Positions 31,777-39,918 of a stretch of DNA of 64,000 nucleotides are shown here, one piece after another. The position numbers were made by a program, and so were the translations under genes. The stretch is from a virus, in IMG/VR virus record IMGVR_UViG_3300013306_000002, positions 1 through 64,000 of that record. One strand, given 5' to 3'. The notes under the pieces are model-generated. The model had not been told where the DNA came from. It saw only the letters and a list, made by a program, of their open reading frames with translations, and did no database searches. Within the stretch, counting starts at the first letter, position 1, and the number at the start of each line of letters is the position of its first letter.

Positions 31777-32466
31777 ATGAATTCAGACCCCAAGGAATGC
31801 TGCATTCTGGTTCCATCTCGAGGCCGGATCGATCCGGCGTGCGAGATCGGACTGAAGACACTAGCCCAGCGCGGTTACCAGTTGCGCATCATGTCCGGGC
31901 CGTGGTCGATTGATCAGATACGAAGCCAGATGGCCACCGACGCACTGGCAGACGGCTTCCGAGAACTCTTCTGGATCGACGACGATGTCGTCTTCAACCC
32001 CGACGATGTTGATCGACTGAGGTGCTCCGACCTCCCGGTCATTGGCGGGGTGTATCCCAAGAAAGGAGAACGAGAGCTCGCCGTCCGGTGGAAGCCGAGT
32101 ACCACATCCGTGGTGCTCGGCGAGGGCGGCGGAATCTTCGAGATCCAGTATGCGGCCACGGGATTCTTGCTGACCCGCGCCATCGTATACAGTACCCTCG
32201 CCGAGAAGCTCCTGGTGGATCCAAACGTCATCGGTCACTTCGGGCGTCGGATGGCACCGTACTTCCAACCGATGACCGTTCGGGACGGCGACATCGAGCG
32301 ATACCTTGCGGAAGACTGGTCGTTCTGCCACCGCCTCGCTCAGGCTGGAATCCCGATCCATGTCGACACCAGACCGCGACTCCTTCACGTCGGTCGCTAC
32401 GCCTACTCATGGGAGGATCTGATCCCGCGAGAGCCGATGGCTTCGCTCACCGTCCGGATCGATTGA
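31777..32466 (+). CDS. Glycosyltransferase-like protein (GT-A, DxD)
   Basis: 229 residues. ILVPSRGRIDP at 10-20 begins the fold, FWIDDDVVF at 66-73 holds the DxD metal/sugar-nucleotide site, and AEDWSFCHRLAQAG near residue 190 is the conserved acid region of family-2-like transferases. It probably transfers a sugar to viral DNA, a virion protein or host surface polymer. TATACT lies six bases before the ATG with no ribosome site, which suggests its own leaderless promoter. Confidence 0.75.
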   Translation: MNSDPKECCILVPSRGRIDPACEIGLKTLAQRGYQLRIMSGPWSIDQIRSQMATDALADGFRELFWIDDDVVFNPDDVDRLRCSDLPVIGGVYPKKGERELAVRWKPSTTSVVLGEGGGIFEIQYAATGFLLTRAIVYSTLAEKLLVDPNVIGHFGRRMAPYFQPMTVRDGDIERYLAEDWSFCHRLAQAGIPIHVDTRPRLLHVGRYAYSWEDLIPREPMASLTVRID

Positions 32467-32580
32467 ACGTAAGGTGGCCATTGCCGACGGGGGGTTCGGA
32501 CGTCACTCCCCTCCCGAGGCCGAGCGGCCATGCGCGGACATTCCACTGCCCTTATTGGGGCAATCGGTAGGCGTTCAATC
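32461..32580. repeat. Inverted repeat across convergent gene ends
   Basis: GATTGAACG (32461-32469) and CGTTCAATC (32572-32580) are perfect complements at the ends of the two converging genes. The spacing of about 100 bases is long for a terminator; a looped RNA end or chance are both possible. Confidence 0.25.
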
Positions 32581-32931
32581 GTGGAACGAGACGTACATCT
32601 CGAGGGAGTTCGCCGTGGCCGAGCCGCTCGTGTTATGCAGACTGATGCGGAAGTCAGCAACAGTCGAACCTGTTTTGCTGTTGTCGATGCCGCCCGACCC
32701 AGTGTTTTGGGTCTCGATATGCACCGAATCGGCCAGGGTCACCTCAGACCCTGGGTTGCCGTACGTGTACACGCTGGGCTGGAACGCGACAGGGAGCCTC
32801 ACGTCGGGCGGGGTGCCCGTGGCGCCCGCCAAACCGATGGTCCCGGTCGCGCTGCCAGCCAGCGACAGCCCCGTAATCCGGACGATACGGTCGGAGATCT
32901 GCTTGATGGTGGCGGAGCCGGTGAATGCCAT
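32575..32931 (-). CDS. Minor spike or virion decoration protein
   Basis: 118 residues from MAFTGSATIKQISDR. It is the uninserted form of the scaffold that carries the ice-binding-like domain at 12841: the same ISDRIVRITGLSL start, LPVAFQPSVYTYGN, SLADSVHI-like block and LEMYVSFHD end. All-beta and soluble. The pair shows exactly where the foreign domain was inserted. Confidence 0.7.
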   Translation of the reverse strand: MAFTGSATIKQISDRIVRITGLSLAGSATGTIGLAGATGTPPDVRLPVAFQPSVYTYGNPGSEVTLADSVHIETQNTGSGGIDNSKTGSTVADFRISLHNTSGSATANSLEMYVSFHD

Positions 32932-32944
32932 GGGCCTCACCGTA

Positions 32945-33064
32945 CTACCCCTGGGAGGGGAGTTCAAGGGTGCTCTGTCCGACCCCGGAACGGTTCACGC
33001 CGTTCCGGGGCTTGGTTCGGGCGTCGGACACGCCGTGGTTCGGATCGTGGTCCGCGAAGACCAC
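32945..33064 (-). CDS. Possible micro-ORF
   Basis: From a GTG the frame gives VVFADHDPNHGVSDARTKPR and ends after 39 residues. It is in the same frame as the upstream gene, directly beyond its TAG, and reads better than random. It may be a small gene or a lost C-terminal extension. No ribosome site. Confidence 0.2.
   Translation of the reverse strand: MVFADHDPNHGVSDARTKPRNGVNRSGVGQSTLELPSQG
32983..33010. terminator. Strong perfect hairpin
   Basis: CCCCGGAACG-GTTCACGC-CGTTCCGGGG is a perfect 10-bp stem with an 8-base loop, between the genes at 33095 and 32931 on the minus strand. No T-run follows on either side. It may terminate or attenuate transcription before the minor spike gene. Confidence 0.4.
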
Positions 33065-33094
33065 GTCGCCGATCGTGCCGCGTGAACGGCTGGA

Positions 33095-33925
33095 CTACCC
33101 CGCCCGCTCCGCCTCTGCCTGCTTCCTGGCGTGCGCGACATCCGCATCGCTGGGGCCGCCGCCCAGATCGCCCGCGACCTCCGGCAGATCGGCGTCCGTG
33201 ATGGCGTCGTCCGGCAGGGCTTCGCCATCCTCGAGCGTGGCTACCTTGAGCGGCGACGGGAGCGGCCTGGGCGGCGTGGGCGATGGCGCACCCAACCTGA
33301 CCACCACCGGCCTGTTCGACACGGTGCGGTCGGGCGGCGGCGGCACGACGCGCGGTGCGGACTGGCGTACCGTCACGTCCATCGGGATGCGGCGCCTCTG
33401 CTGAATGACCTGCGCGACTGCGGCGGTGGCGGCCGCGTGAGCGGAGGCCACCGCTGGCGCCAAGGATCGGCACTCGACGGCGTCGCCCTTGTGGACCCGG
33501 GCTGGCACCGGTTGGGCATGGCCGTTTACCAGCAGCTGGTGACCACCCGGGATCGAGTTGACCACGCCATCGCTTTGGATCTGCGTCGGACCAAACGCGG
33601 CCGCTACCTGGTAGTCGGTCCCAGCGCTTGCCTCGCGCGCGCCGGGCGGCGCGACCTCCGGGGAGATCGACAAGTCGTCGAACCCAACCGGATCGGCCTC
33701 GCTCACGACTGGCATGGGCTCGATCACGGTGCTGCGACTCTTCTTCGATGCGCTCACGCGGTCACGGGCGACGAGCGCCTGCTGGTACGTCAGTCCCTGG
33801 CCGTTGCCGTCATCCCAGACCGTGGGCGGGTCGCCTTCACGGTCACGAACGCGGTATCTGGTGCCATCCTCGCGGGGCTGGCGGTTCGATGGGACTGCGG
33901 ATGCAGATGGTGGGGTGCGCGCCAT
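33095..33925 (-). CDS. Unknown Pro-rich, low-complexity protein
   Basis: 276 residues, largely Pro, Ala and charged residues with short helical parts, probably disordered (APREASAG-type linkers, VVPPPPDRTVSNRPVVVRLG). No membrane segment. TAGGAT lies six bases before the ATG, so the mRNA may be leaderless. Lies between two virion genes and could be a scaffold or internal protein. Confidence 0.55.
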   Translation of the reverse strand: MARTPPSASAVPSNRQPREDGTRYRVRDREGDPPTVWDDGNGQGLTYQQALVARDRVSASKKSRSTVIEPMPVVSEADPVGFDDLSISPEVAPPGAREASAGTDYQVAAAFGPTQIQSDGVVNSIPGGHQLLVNGHAQPVPARVHKGDAVECRSLAPAVASAHAAATAAVAQVIQQRRRIPMDVTVRQSAPRVVPPPPDRTVSNRPVVVRLGAPSPTPPRPLPSPLKVATLEDGEALPDDAITDADLPEVAGDLGGGPSDADVAHARKQAEAERAG

Positions 33926-33968
33926 GGACGAATCCTATCATGGGGCCGCGTCCATACGGGCTCGCGGG

Positions 33969-34715
33969 TCAGAACACGCTACGTGTGAGCACCCCATCCA
34001 GATGCACCCAGACCAGGGGTCGCGGGGCGATGTTTTCCGGCATGATTTGAAGCAGGGCGGTCAGCGCTTGAGGGTCGCTGCGCAGGCGCACGGAGTAGTT
34101 CTGGCGCACCGGAACGATGACCGGACGAGTGAACGGGTAGACGCTGGCGGCAGCCAGCCAGACCTTGCGCTCGGCCGTGCGGAGATCGCTGAACTTCGCC
34201 CCCTTCATCGCCTTGCGCTCCTCGGCGCCAATGGTGGCGACCTCGAGATGTCGTCGCCACATCTTCTCGGCGAGTACCGCGATGTCGTCCCTCTCGGGGC
34301 CGGGATTGCCGCAAGCGTTGCCGAACATCCGCGACCCCAGGAGCTCGGCGAGTGGGCGGGTTGCCATTGGCTTGCATCCGATGACCAGTTCAGCGGTCGT
34401 CGCGTGCGCCCACGCGTCCCATGCGCGGATGACGTCCATCGACGGTAGCGCGTCGCCTCGGTAGGGCGCCCCGCTCTGGAACCGGCACACGTCGGTGACG
34501 TTGGTGCGCGCGTACCAAGTCAGGATGACGTAGGTCTGGTCGTACTCCAGTTGGCCACCCTGCTGCAGGTTGGTCAGCGCTGCGTTTCCGACGTTCCGGT
34601 TGTCGAACAGCCGGATCGTGGGGCTCTGGGGACCGCCGCCCCACATGTCCTTCGGTGAGAACGCGTCGTACAGGGTGGAGTCGATGCGCTCAGGGTACCC
34701 AGGTAGGCGTGGCAT
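33969..34715 (-). CDS. Candidate capsid protein, large paralog
   Basis: 248 residues. It shares with the 191-residue protein at 4134 the start MPRLPGYPER, GNAALTNLQQGGQ, DQTYVILTWY, ELVIGCKPM, RPVIVPVRQNY and LDGVLTRSV. An insertion of about 60 helical residues (EKMWRRHLEVATIGAEERKA) lies between the shared halves. The two could form the small/large capsid pair of a tailless icosahedral particle, or a capsid and a vertex protein. TATGAT stands six bases before the ATG. Confidence 0.7.
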   Translation of the reverse strand: MPRLPGYPERIDSTLYDAFSPKDMWGGGPQSPTIRLFDNRNVGNAALTNLQQGGQLEYDQTYVILTWYARTNVTDVCRFQSGAPYRGDALPSMDVIRAWDAWAHATTAELVIGCKPMATRPLAELLGSRMFGNACGNPGPERDDIAVLAEKMWRRHLEVATIGAEERKAMKGAKFSDLRTAERKVWLAAASVYPFTRPVIVPVRQNYSVRLRSDPQALTALLQIMPENIAPRPLVWVHLDGVLTRSVF

Positions 34716-34766
34716 GCGCTGATCATAACCCTAAACTGGGCGGGACCCATGGTTAGAAGTCCGTCC

Positions 34767-35111
34767 CTAGACCCCGGTGCCGATATCGGTCGCCCCCCGC
34801 TTGAAGATCCATTTCCAGACCACGGTCGCCAGCGGGATCGACAGTGTGGCCAATATCTGGAGGAGCTTCATTGTGTCGCCCCGCTTCATTTCGGCCACAC
34901 CGGCCTGGAGTTGTCCCAGGACGTTGGCTTGCCACTGTAACGTCGCTGGGTCCGGCCCTGGCGCTGGGAGGGTCGGCACGGTGATGGAGGTGGCGCCAGT
35001 TGTGTCATCCCCCAGTGACCCCAGCGCGCCAAACGCGACGCGCGGCCTCCATGTGACCGGGAACGTGGTCGAGACCCCGGAGAGCGCCCGTTGCTGCTTG
35101 CGGAAGTACAT
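34767..35111 (-). CDS. Leader-bearing virion membrane protein
   Basis: 114 residues; AGGAG upstream of the ATG. The N-terminus MYFRKQQRALSGVS...FGALGSLGDD is a longer version of the basic leader with Leu-Gly-Asp. A Pro-rich linker, a helix and one membrane segment near 85-103 (LLQILATLSIPLATVVWKWI) follow, ending with a basic and polar tail. It shows that the leader family is not limited to the 0-12 kb operon. Confidence 0.65.
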   Translation of the reverse strand: MYFRKQQRALSGVSTTFPVTWRPRVAFGALGSLGDDTTGATSITVPTLPAPGPDPATLQWQANVLGQLQAGVAEMKRGDTMKLLQILATLSIPLATVVWKWIFKRGATDIGTGV

Positions 35112-35121
35112 TCACGTTCTC

Positions 35122-35760
35122 CTAGTTGGCGAACACGCCCAGGTTCGCGGTGCCGATCGCGTCATCGATCGCCAGATCCGAACCATCGGTGGCCGGCGGG
35201 GACTGGTGGGGCTGGTTGGTGGGCGGCATGGGGCCCACCTTCATGGAGTTCGGTCCCTGCTGACCGCTGTACCTGCCCGCGTCGTAGGAATCATTGTAGG
35301 TGAATTCATTCGGGTCCTCGTTGGTCGGTTGCAGGTGCAACTGGGCCAGTTGCTGATCTGGTGCGGTGAGCGCGCTCTGGGCGGCGCCCGCCGCGAGCTC
35401 GGGTGTCGCGTCCGACACGATCCACCCCAAGAGGTTCGGGGCGTAGATCTGGAGCAGCGACTGCCCGGCCGCGATCGCCGAGCCGACCACGATTGGGGTG
35501 TGCCACTTCTCAAGCAACCTCCACTTGTGGGCCAAAAACCACGCCGCCAGAAACGACCCGACCGAGGCGACCGCGCCGGCGTGCTTGCCCCAGGATGGGG
35601 CTCGCTGCGCGACCTGGGTCATGGCGACGCGCGTCACGAAGCGGGTGGCAGCGAACCCCCCGAACCCCGGCACCACGAACTCCACGAGGTCCGAAAGCAG
35701 TGGCGGGTTCGCCTTGAAGGTCTTCTTGACGTACCGGCGGTGCAGTCGGGATCTCGCCAT
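35122..35760 (-). CDS. Basic-arm membrane protein, relative of the Arg-rich protein
   Basis: 212 residues; CGGAGCAACAATG. A short basic arm (MARSRLHRRYVKKTFKANPP) is followed by a hydrophobic helical domain (FGGFAATRFVTRVAMTQ..., AVASVGSFLAAWFLAHKW, IVVGSAIAAGQSLLQIYAP) and a polar Pro/Gln/Asp tail. The order basic arm, membrane domain, acidic tail is that of the 548-residue protein at 2338 with most of the Arg repeats missing. Confidence 0.6.
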   Translation of the reverse strand: MARSRLHRRYVKKTFKANPPLLSDLVEFVVPGFGGFAATRFVTRVAMTQVAQRAPSWGKHAGAVASVGSFLAAWFLAHKWRLLEKWHTPIVVGSAIAAGQSLLQIYAPNLLGWIVSDATPELAAGAAQSALTAPDQQLAQLHLQPTNEDPNEFTYNDSYDAGRYSGQQGPNSMKVGPMPPTNQPHQSPPATDGSDLAIDDAIGTANLGVFAN

Positions 35761-35827
35761 TGTTGCTCCGTGGCGCGGGCCCGGAAGAACGCGCCTTCGG
35801 TAGCAGGGTACCCGGGCGCCCTCCGAA

Positions 35828-36133
35828 CTACAAGGGTCGGGTCGCTTTGGGGGCCGGCGGCGGGTTTGCCTGGAGCCACTCGCCGAGTTGACGATGCAGC
35901 AGTTCGACCTGTTCGCGGCCGAGGTTGAACCCTCCGTCGACCAGCGCTCGGGCGCCGATGACGAGATCGTACGGCTTGATCCGCAGGCCGAGGCTGACAG
36001 GGATTGCGCCGTCCATCTCGGCCGGGAAGTGGAACAACTCGAACGCGAGATGGTCGGGTCCACAGCCGCGGCTGTCGAACCAGAGTGTGGGCACGGTCTC
36101 GCCGATGACGCCGCGTTTCGTGTAGTCAGACAT
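35828..36133 (-). CDS. Small unknown protein
   Basis: 101 residues; ribosome site GAAAGGGAACC. Contains YTKRGVIGETVPTLWFDSRG and a helical C-terminus (GREQVELLHRQLGEWLQ). Soluble. ATG overlaps the upstream gene by eight bases. Confidence 0.55.
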   Translation of the reverse strand: MSDYTKRGVIGETVPTLWFDSRGCGPDHLAFELFHFPAEMDGAIPVSLGLRIKPYDLVIGARALVDGGFNLGREQVELLHRQLGEWLQANPPPAPKATRPL

Positions 36134-36446
36134 GGTTCCCTTTCGTTGCTCGAGATGGGGGGCCTGAAATTGACAGACCGAGCGACACGCTCACCGATGA
36201 AGGCGTCGCGATGTCGGCATAGCGCGACATGAACTCGCGACCGTTGACACCGAGCGCGTCGCACGCCTCGTTGATGTCCGACTTAGTCAGCATCGCGTCG
36301 GCACCGCGCGAGTACCGACCACCTCCGCGATCTGGGCGGATGTGGATCTTGCTTCTCAGCGTCGGATGTTCGTCGAGCATCTTGGCTTCGTGCGGGTCGA
36401 AGGTGATGTGGTAGCGGATGACAGTCTCTGCACGGTGGATTTTCAT
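36126..36446 (-). CDS. Small unknown protein
   Basis: 106 residues from the ATG at 36446. It begins MKIHRAETVIRYHITFDPHE and has a helical centre (MLTKSDINEACDALGVNGRE) resembling an EF-hand-free small regulator. No clear ribosome site. Function unknown. Confidence 0.5.
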   Translation of the reverse strand: MKIHRAETVIRYHITFDPHEAKMLDEHPTLRSKIHIRPDRGGGRYSRGADAMLTKSDINEACDALGVNGREFMSRYADIATPSSVSVSLGLSISGPPSRATKGNHV

Positions 36447-36448
36447 GG

Positions 36449-36652
36449 TTACTTGAGCCTGGGACTCGGATCGATCTGCAGACGCGCACGCGCCACCCAC
36501 CGAGCGCCGACCTGCGGATCCTCGGCATGATCAAGCACCTCGTCATCGCTGACCTGGTAGGTGTCGAGGACTGTCGGCTCTGGTTCCGTGGGACCTTCCA
36601 CGAGCATTCGGATCACCCGGAGTCGAGCTATTCTCTGGCGTTTGGTCATCAT
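36449..36652 (-). CDS. Small unknown protein
   Basis: 67 residues, basic N-terminal helix (MMTKRQRIARLRVIRMLVEG) followed by an acidic part. ATGA overlap with the upstream gene. Possibly a small DNA-binding or RNA-binding protein. Confidence 0.5.
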   Translation of the reverse strand: MMTKRQRIARLRVIRMLVEGPTEPEPTVLDTYQVSDDEVLDHAEDPQVGARWVARARLQIDPSPRLK

Positions 36653-37065
36653 CGCGCTCCTCCGGTTCGATGGCGAGCGCCGCTAGCCGGACGCTGAATA
36701 CTGCCCGTGTTGCGGATCTCGGCGATGAGACGAGCTCGAGCTGCCGTCGCCATGAGGTCTCCCCAGTGCTCGCAGATCCAGTCGGTAGCGACCTCCATAT
36801 CTCGGGCGCGACACCATCCCATCATGGCCCCTATTAGCCCGCCGATGGCGCCGCACCATTCGGGGTCCGGACTGGGAATTGCGGACAGGTGGCCATGATC
36901 TGCAAAAGGCCTTCCGAACAGCACATCCTGAAGGCTGCGGAGATGCTCCAGTGCGGCATCTGGGTCGGCGCCCGCCTGCACGGCGCCGCACAACGCGCCG
37001 CTAATGACCTTGCAGATCTCACGACTGGTCAGCGGGCGAGTTTCGCGGGAATCGAGCGTCGCCAT
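36649..37065 (-). CDS. Helical unknown protein
   Basis: 138 residues. Helical, with REICKVISGALCGAVQAGAD, AIGGLIGAMMGWCRARDME and a basic C-terminus. The Gly-rich hydrophobic stretch is short and probably not a membrane segment. Function unknown. Confidence 0.5.
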   Translation of the reverse strand: MATLDSRETRPLTSREICKVISGALCGAVQAGADPDAALEHLRSLQDVLFGRPFADHGHLSAIPSPDPEWCGAIGGLIGAMMGWCRARDMEVATDWICEHWGDLMATAARARLIAEIRNTGSIQRPASGARHRTGGAR

Positions 37066-37070
37066 GCTAC

Positions 37071-37475
37071 TCACATGTCCGGGCACTTGCACACGATTGC
37101 GCCGGTGGATGGGTTCCGATGGCAGCCGTGCTCGCCGTAGTCCGGATCGGCGTATTCCAGGATGATCTCGGCGTCGGCGTCGAGTCGCTTGCCGAAGGCG
37201 GCGCCAGAGCGGTCGATTGACCCGTCCTCCCGCTTGGTACCGGCAAAGAACGTCCCGATCGACCCGCACCCGAACACGCCGCGCTCCGTGCGGAGCAGTG
37301 TGCCTGAATGCGTTGGGTAGCTCTCGCCGCCCCCGCCGACCTTGGACGTCCATTCCCTCCACGTGAGATTGATCGGGTGCCACGTGAACTTGGCATCGCC
37401 GCCACTCCCCTTCTTGAGCAGATCCGCCGCGTCTTTGAGCAACTGTTCGTTTCCATTCGCCTTGATCACCTTCAT
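37071..37475 (-). CDS. Unknown protein
   Basis: 134 residues; GAAAGGAGATCGTG precedes the ATG. Begins MKVIKANGNEQLLKDAADLL, then aromatic and Gly-rich sequence; ends with HGCHRNPSTGAIVCKCPDM, where three Cys and a His may bind zinc. No family recognised. Confidence 0.55.
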   Translation of the reverse strand: MKVIKANGNEQLLKDAADLLKKGSGGDAKFTWHPINLTWREWTSKVGGGGESYPTHSGTLLRTERGVFGCGSIGTFFAGTKREDGSIDRSGAAFGKRLDADAEIILEYADPDYGEHGCHRNPSTGAIVCKCPDM

Positions 37476-37487
37476 CACGATCTCCTT

Positions 37488-38450
37488 TCAGTGCATCCTA
37501 TACGACACGTTGGTCACCCTGCCATCCCAGCAGGCCCTGCATCCTCCGCACATGTTCACGTCCGCATCGATGGCGTGGCACACGATGGCGCCCTTGCGCT
37601 TGACGGGTGGCGGGTCGCCCTTCCTGTGTGTGGTCGATGTTGGTAGGTGGGCGATCTCGGGAGGCACCTCAGCCGCCTTTCCCACATAGTGCGCCGACAG
37701 CCTGACAGCGAGGTTGCTCGGGATCCTTCCACCGGCATGCAGGTACGCAACCACATCCTCGTACTCGCGGGTCGGAATCCAGTGGCGGACATCCGGCGTG
37801 GCCTCAGCCACCGCGCAGATCGCCGCGAGATGCCACGAACCGTGCAGATCTCCGCTATCATGCCAGCGGAAAGACGCCTCCCCACCGCTGTCGACGTAGT
37901 TCCGAATGAGGCAGATCATCGCCTCCACCCAGTACGGGTGGTGAATGCCGGCCTCGCGCCGCTCGCGCGCCACGATGGCTGGCCGCCACGTCCGGTAGAA
38001 GTTCTTCTTGGCGTAGCAGCCGTGGCAAGTCGATGCCGGATCATCCGCGAGTCGCGACCCGACGCGGCAGCGGAAGGCGTCCAGACCGTAGGCCGCGCCC
38101 GGCATCTTGCTGGGCTGCCCCAGCGACCCGGCGATGCCCTCGGCATCGCGCGGCGACATGCGGGACGCCAAATGGAGTCGGTGGCCGAGAGGGCGGATCG
38201 TTGGCCTCGTCTCGAGGCGCACCGGTCGGTCCCCGGGGTATCGCCCGCCGCCATTGACGGTCTCGCAGGCCGGGACCATGGTCGTGCCATCGCCCAGGTC
38301 GACGGGCGAAGCGTGCTTCGAGCGCAGGCGACCGCACCAGATGCACTCGGGATCGTCAATGACAGTTGGTGCGTCCACGACCGGCAGGTGGATGCGGCGC
38401 CGCGAGATGTTCATGACAACGCCGTCGGGATATGATCGGGCCTGTGTCAT
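37488..38450 (-). CDS. Gp88-like phage protein
   Basis: 320 residues. KMPGAAYGLDAFRCRVGSRL, STCHGCYAKKNFYRTW, FRWHDSGDLHGSWHL, HWIPTREYEDV and CRACWDGRVTNVSY are the conserved blocks of a phage family of the Gp88 type. Several invariant Cys suggest a metal or iron-sulfur centre like that of the related Gp37/Gp68 proteins. The reaction is unknown. The start is preceded by three 9-base tandem repeats ending in GGGGTTC. Confidence 0.75.
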   Translation of the reverse strand: MTQARSYPDGVVMNISRRRIHLPVVDAPTVIDDPECIWCGRLRSKHASPVDLGDGTTMVPACETVNGGGRYPGDRPVRLETRPTIRPLGHRLHLASRMSPRDAEGIAGSLGQPSKMPGAAYGLDAFRCRVGSRLADDPASTCHGCYAKKNFYRTWRPAIVARERREAGIHHPYWVEAMICLIRNYVDSGGEASFRWHDSGDLHGSWHLAAICAVAEATPDVRHWIPTREYEDVVAYLHAGGRIPSNLAVRLSAHYVGKAAEVPPEIAHLPTSTTHRKGDPPPVKRKGAIVCHAIDADVNMCGGCRACWDGRVTNVSYRMH

Positions 38451-38477
38451 GAACCCCTTGAACCCATTGAACCCATT
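38451..38477 (-). repeat. Three 9-base tandem repeats at a start codon
   Basis: On the minus strand CAATGGGTT, CAATGGGTT and CAAGGGGTT stand in a row, then C and the ATG of the Gp88-like gene. The repeats place G-rich words one to three turns upstream of the start and may tune translation or bind a regulator. Confidence 0.4.
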
Positions 38478-38499
38478 GCCCGCCTACCATACCACTTCG

Positions 38500-38524
38500 T
38501 TGTGCGACTGTGATGCGCGCACAA
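38500..38524. promoter_or_regulatory. Inverted repeat between divergent genes
   Basis: TTGTGCG (38500-38506) and CGCACAA (38518-38524) form a 7-bp inverted repeat between the Gp88-like gene and the spike unit. Operator-like, but no regulator is linked to it. The rest of the 187-base divergent region shows no clear promoter. Confidence 0.25.
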
Positions 38525-38637
38525 AGCCCGGCTAGCGATCGGCTCGGAAGAGCATCCGCCCGCCCACGCCCCGAAGTCCTTTCGCTCTCCCCTGAAAATG
38601 ACCGACACTCCGGGGTCAACCCTTCGAGGTCCGACCG

Positions 38638-39219
38638 ATGTCCCTAGACAAGCTTGCCAGCATGCTCTCGTTCGTTGGCGTTCCGGTCGGTGCCACGGCC
38701 ACCCTGCCCCACGGTCTCACGCTGAGCGGTAGGTCGGTCACCCCAGACCTCGTTTTTTTGCAGTATCCTTCGACGTTCGAGCTCGCTGGCGCGACGTCGA
38801 CATCCATCACGTTGCGCAACACCGCGAACGCAAGCGGCGCCTGCTTGGCTTACGTGTCGGCGATCCATCCCGCCATCCGACTTCTCGGCATGGCTCCCGA
38901 CGATGGGAATATGACCCAGGGGATGACGCCCAGGCCGTTCTGCCCTGGCACCCCGAACTCCGGTGGAGGCGGCGGCGGCAACGCGCAGGTGTTCGACTAC
39001 ACGGTAACCGGAGCGGAGCCCGACCCATCGGCGATCGTGATCGCCATCCCACACGCTATGGCCGACGCAAACTACGAGGCGATCGCGACCATCCAGGGTG
39101 GACCAGTGCTGGCGTCCCTGGGGATCTCGGCCAAAACCAACACCGATTTCGTACTGGATGCCACTGGCAACCTGCCAGCTGGCTTGGTGATCGGATTCAT
39201 CGTCCTTCCAAAGACATAG
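38638..39219 (+). CDS. Short spike with shared N-terminal anchor domain
   Basis: 193 residues. The first 100 (FVGVPVGATATLPHGLTLSG, TFELAGATSTSITLRN, MAPDDGNMTQGMTPRPF) match the N-termini of the 584- and 1149-residue proteins at 39919 and 41799. After a Gly linker the C-terminal part is a small beta domain. The common domain probably attaches each spike to the same virion site. Low overall charge, no membrane segment. Confidence 0.7.
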   Translation: MSLDKLASMLSFVGVPVGATATLPHGLTLSGRSVTPDLVFLQYPSTFELAGATSTSITLRNTANASGACLAYVSAIHPAIRLLGMAPDDGNMTQGMTPRPFCPGTPNSGGGGGGNAQVFDYTVTGAEPDPSAIVIAIPHAMADANYEAIATIQGGPVLASLGISAKTNTDFVLDATGNLPAGLVIGFIVLPKT

Positions 39220-39231
39220 GAGTCACCTTAC

Positions 39232-39876
39232 ATGGCCAAGCCTTTTCTTGCGCAGGTCATCCAGGAGGTCACGATCGAGATCGTAACCGCGGATGGGGGG
39301 TCCGGGAAGATCGTCCTGGATCAGACACTGGGCCCCGGCAATGACACCGTCCAGATCACGACCGATCTGTTCTCCAAGGGCATCCTGGCACAGAACGACA
39401 CCCAAGCGTTCATTAGGATGCGCGGAGGGAACGGAGAGTGGAATCTGCTGAACGGCAACCTGGCGCTCAACACGAGCCAGTTGCTGGAGCTCGGTTCTGG
39501 GAACCTTGAGCAGAACATGGTGACCGTCAACAACTCGGTGGTTCTTAACCCGGCGAACGCCAACTACAACGAGTTCAACAACACCTCGGTCGGCGGCCTA
39601 AATGTCGTGTCGCGTGTCAACTTGTTCCCGGACGCTGGCGGAACATCGATCCAGTCCATCATTCTGAGCCCCGGCAACCCGAATCCCGACGGTCGGCAAC
39701 TGTGGTGGCAGAACATCGGCGTCACTTCCCTGACGTTCGTGAACCTGTCGGGCGCGGGCACCATTGGCGGTCTGATCTTGTGCCCGAACTCGGCCGACTT
39801 TGTGATCAGGCCCGGTGGCGGGATGGGCATGATGTTCGATGAGTCGTCGAATCTGTGGTTTGTGCGCGTAGCCTGA
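39232..39876 (+). CDS. Beta-rich virion protein
   Basis: 214 residues; AGGAGTCACCTTAC precedes the ATG. Entirely beta with many Asn, Gly and Val (VNNSVVLNPANANYNEFNN), ending in GMGMMFDESSNLWFVRVA. It resembles phage tail or spike tip domains in composition. Twelve bases after the short spike gene, so probably part of the same complex. Confidence 0.6.
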   Translation: MAKPFLAQVIQEVTIEIVTADGGSGKIVLDQTLGPGNDTVQITTDLFSKGILAQNDTQAFIRMRGGNGEWNLLNGNLALNTSQLLELGSGNLEQNMVTVNNSVVLNPANANYNEFNNTSVGGLNVVSRVNLFPDAGGTSIQSIILSPGNPNPDGRQLWWQNIGVTSLTFVNLSGAGTIGGLILCPNSADFVIRPGGGMGMMFDESSNLWFVRVA

Positions 39877-39918
39877 GTCGTTGTCCGGCCGTTCGCTAAT
39901 CCACCGGCGACCCGCGAA

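Noticed and set aside
34777-35928. 383-codon + strand frame
   Set aside because: Antisense to two virion membrane genes that have leaders, anchors and ribosome sites.
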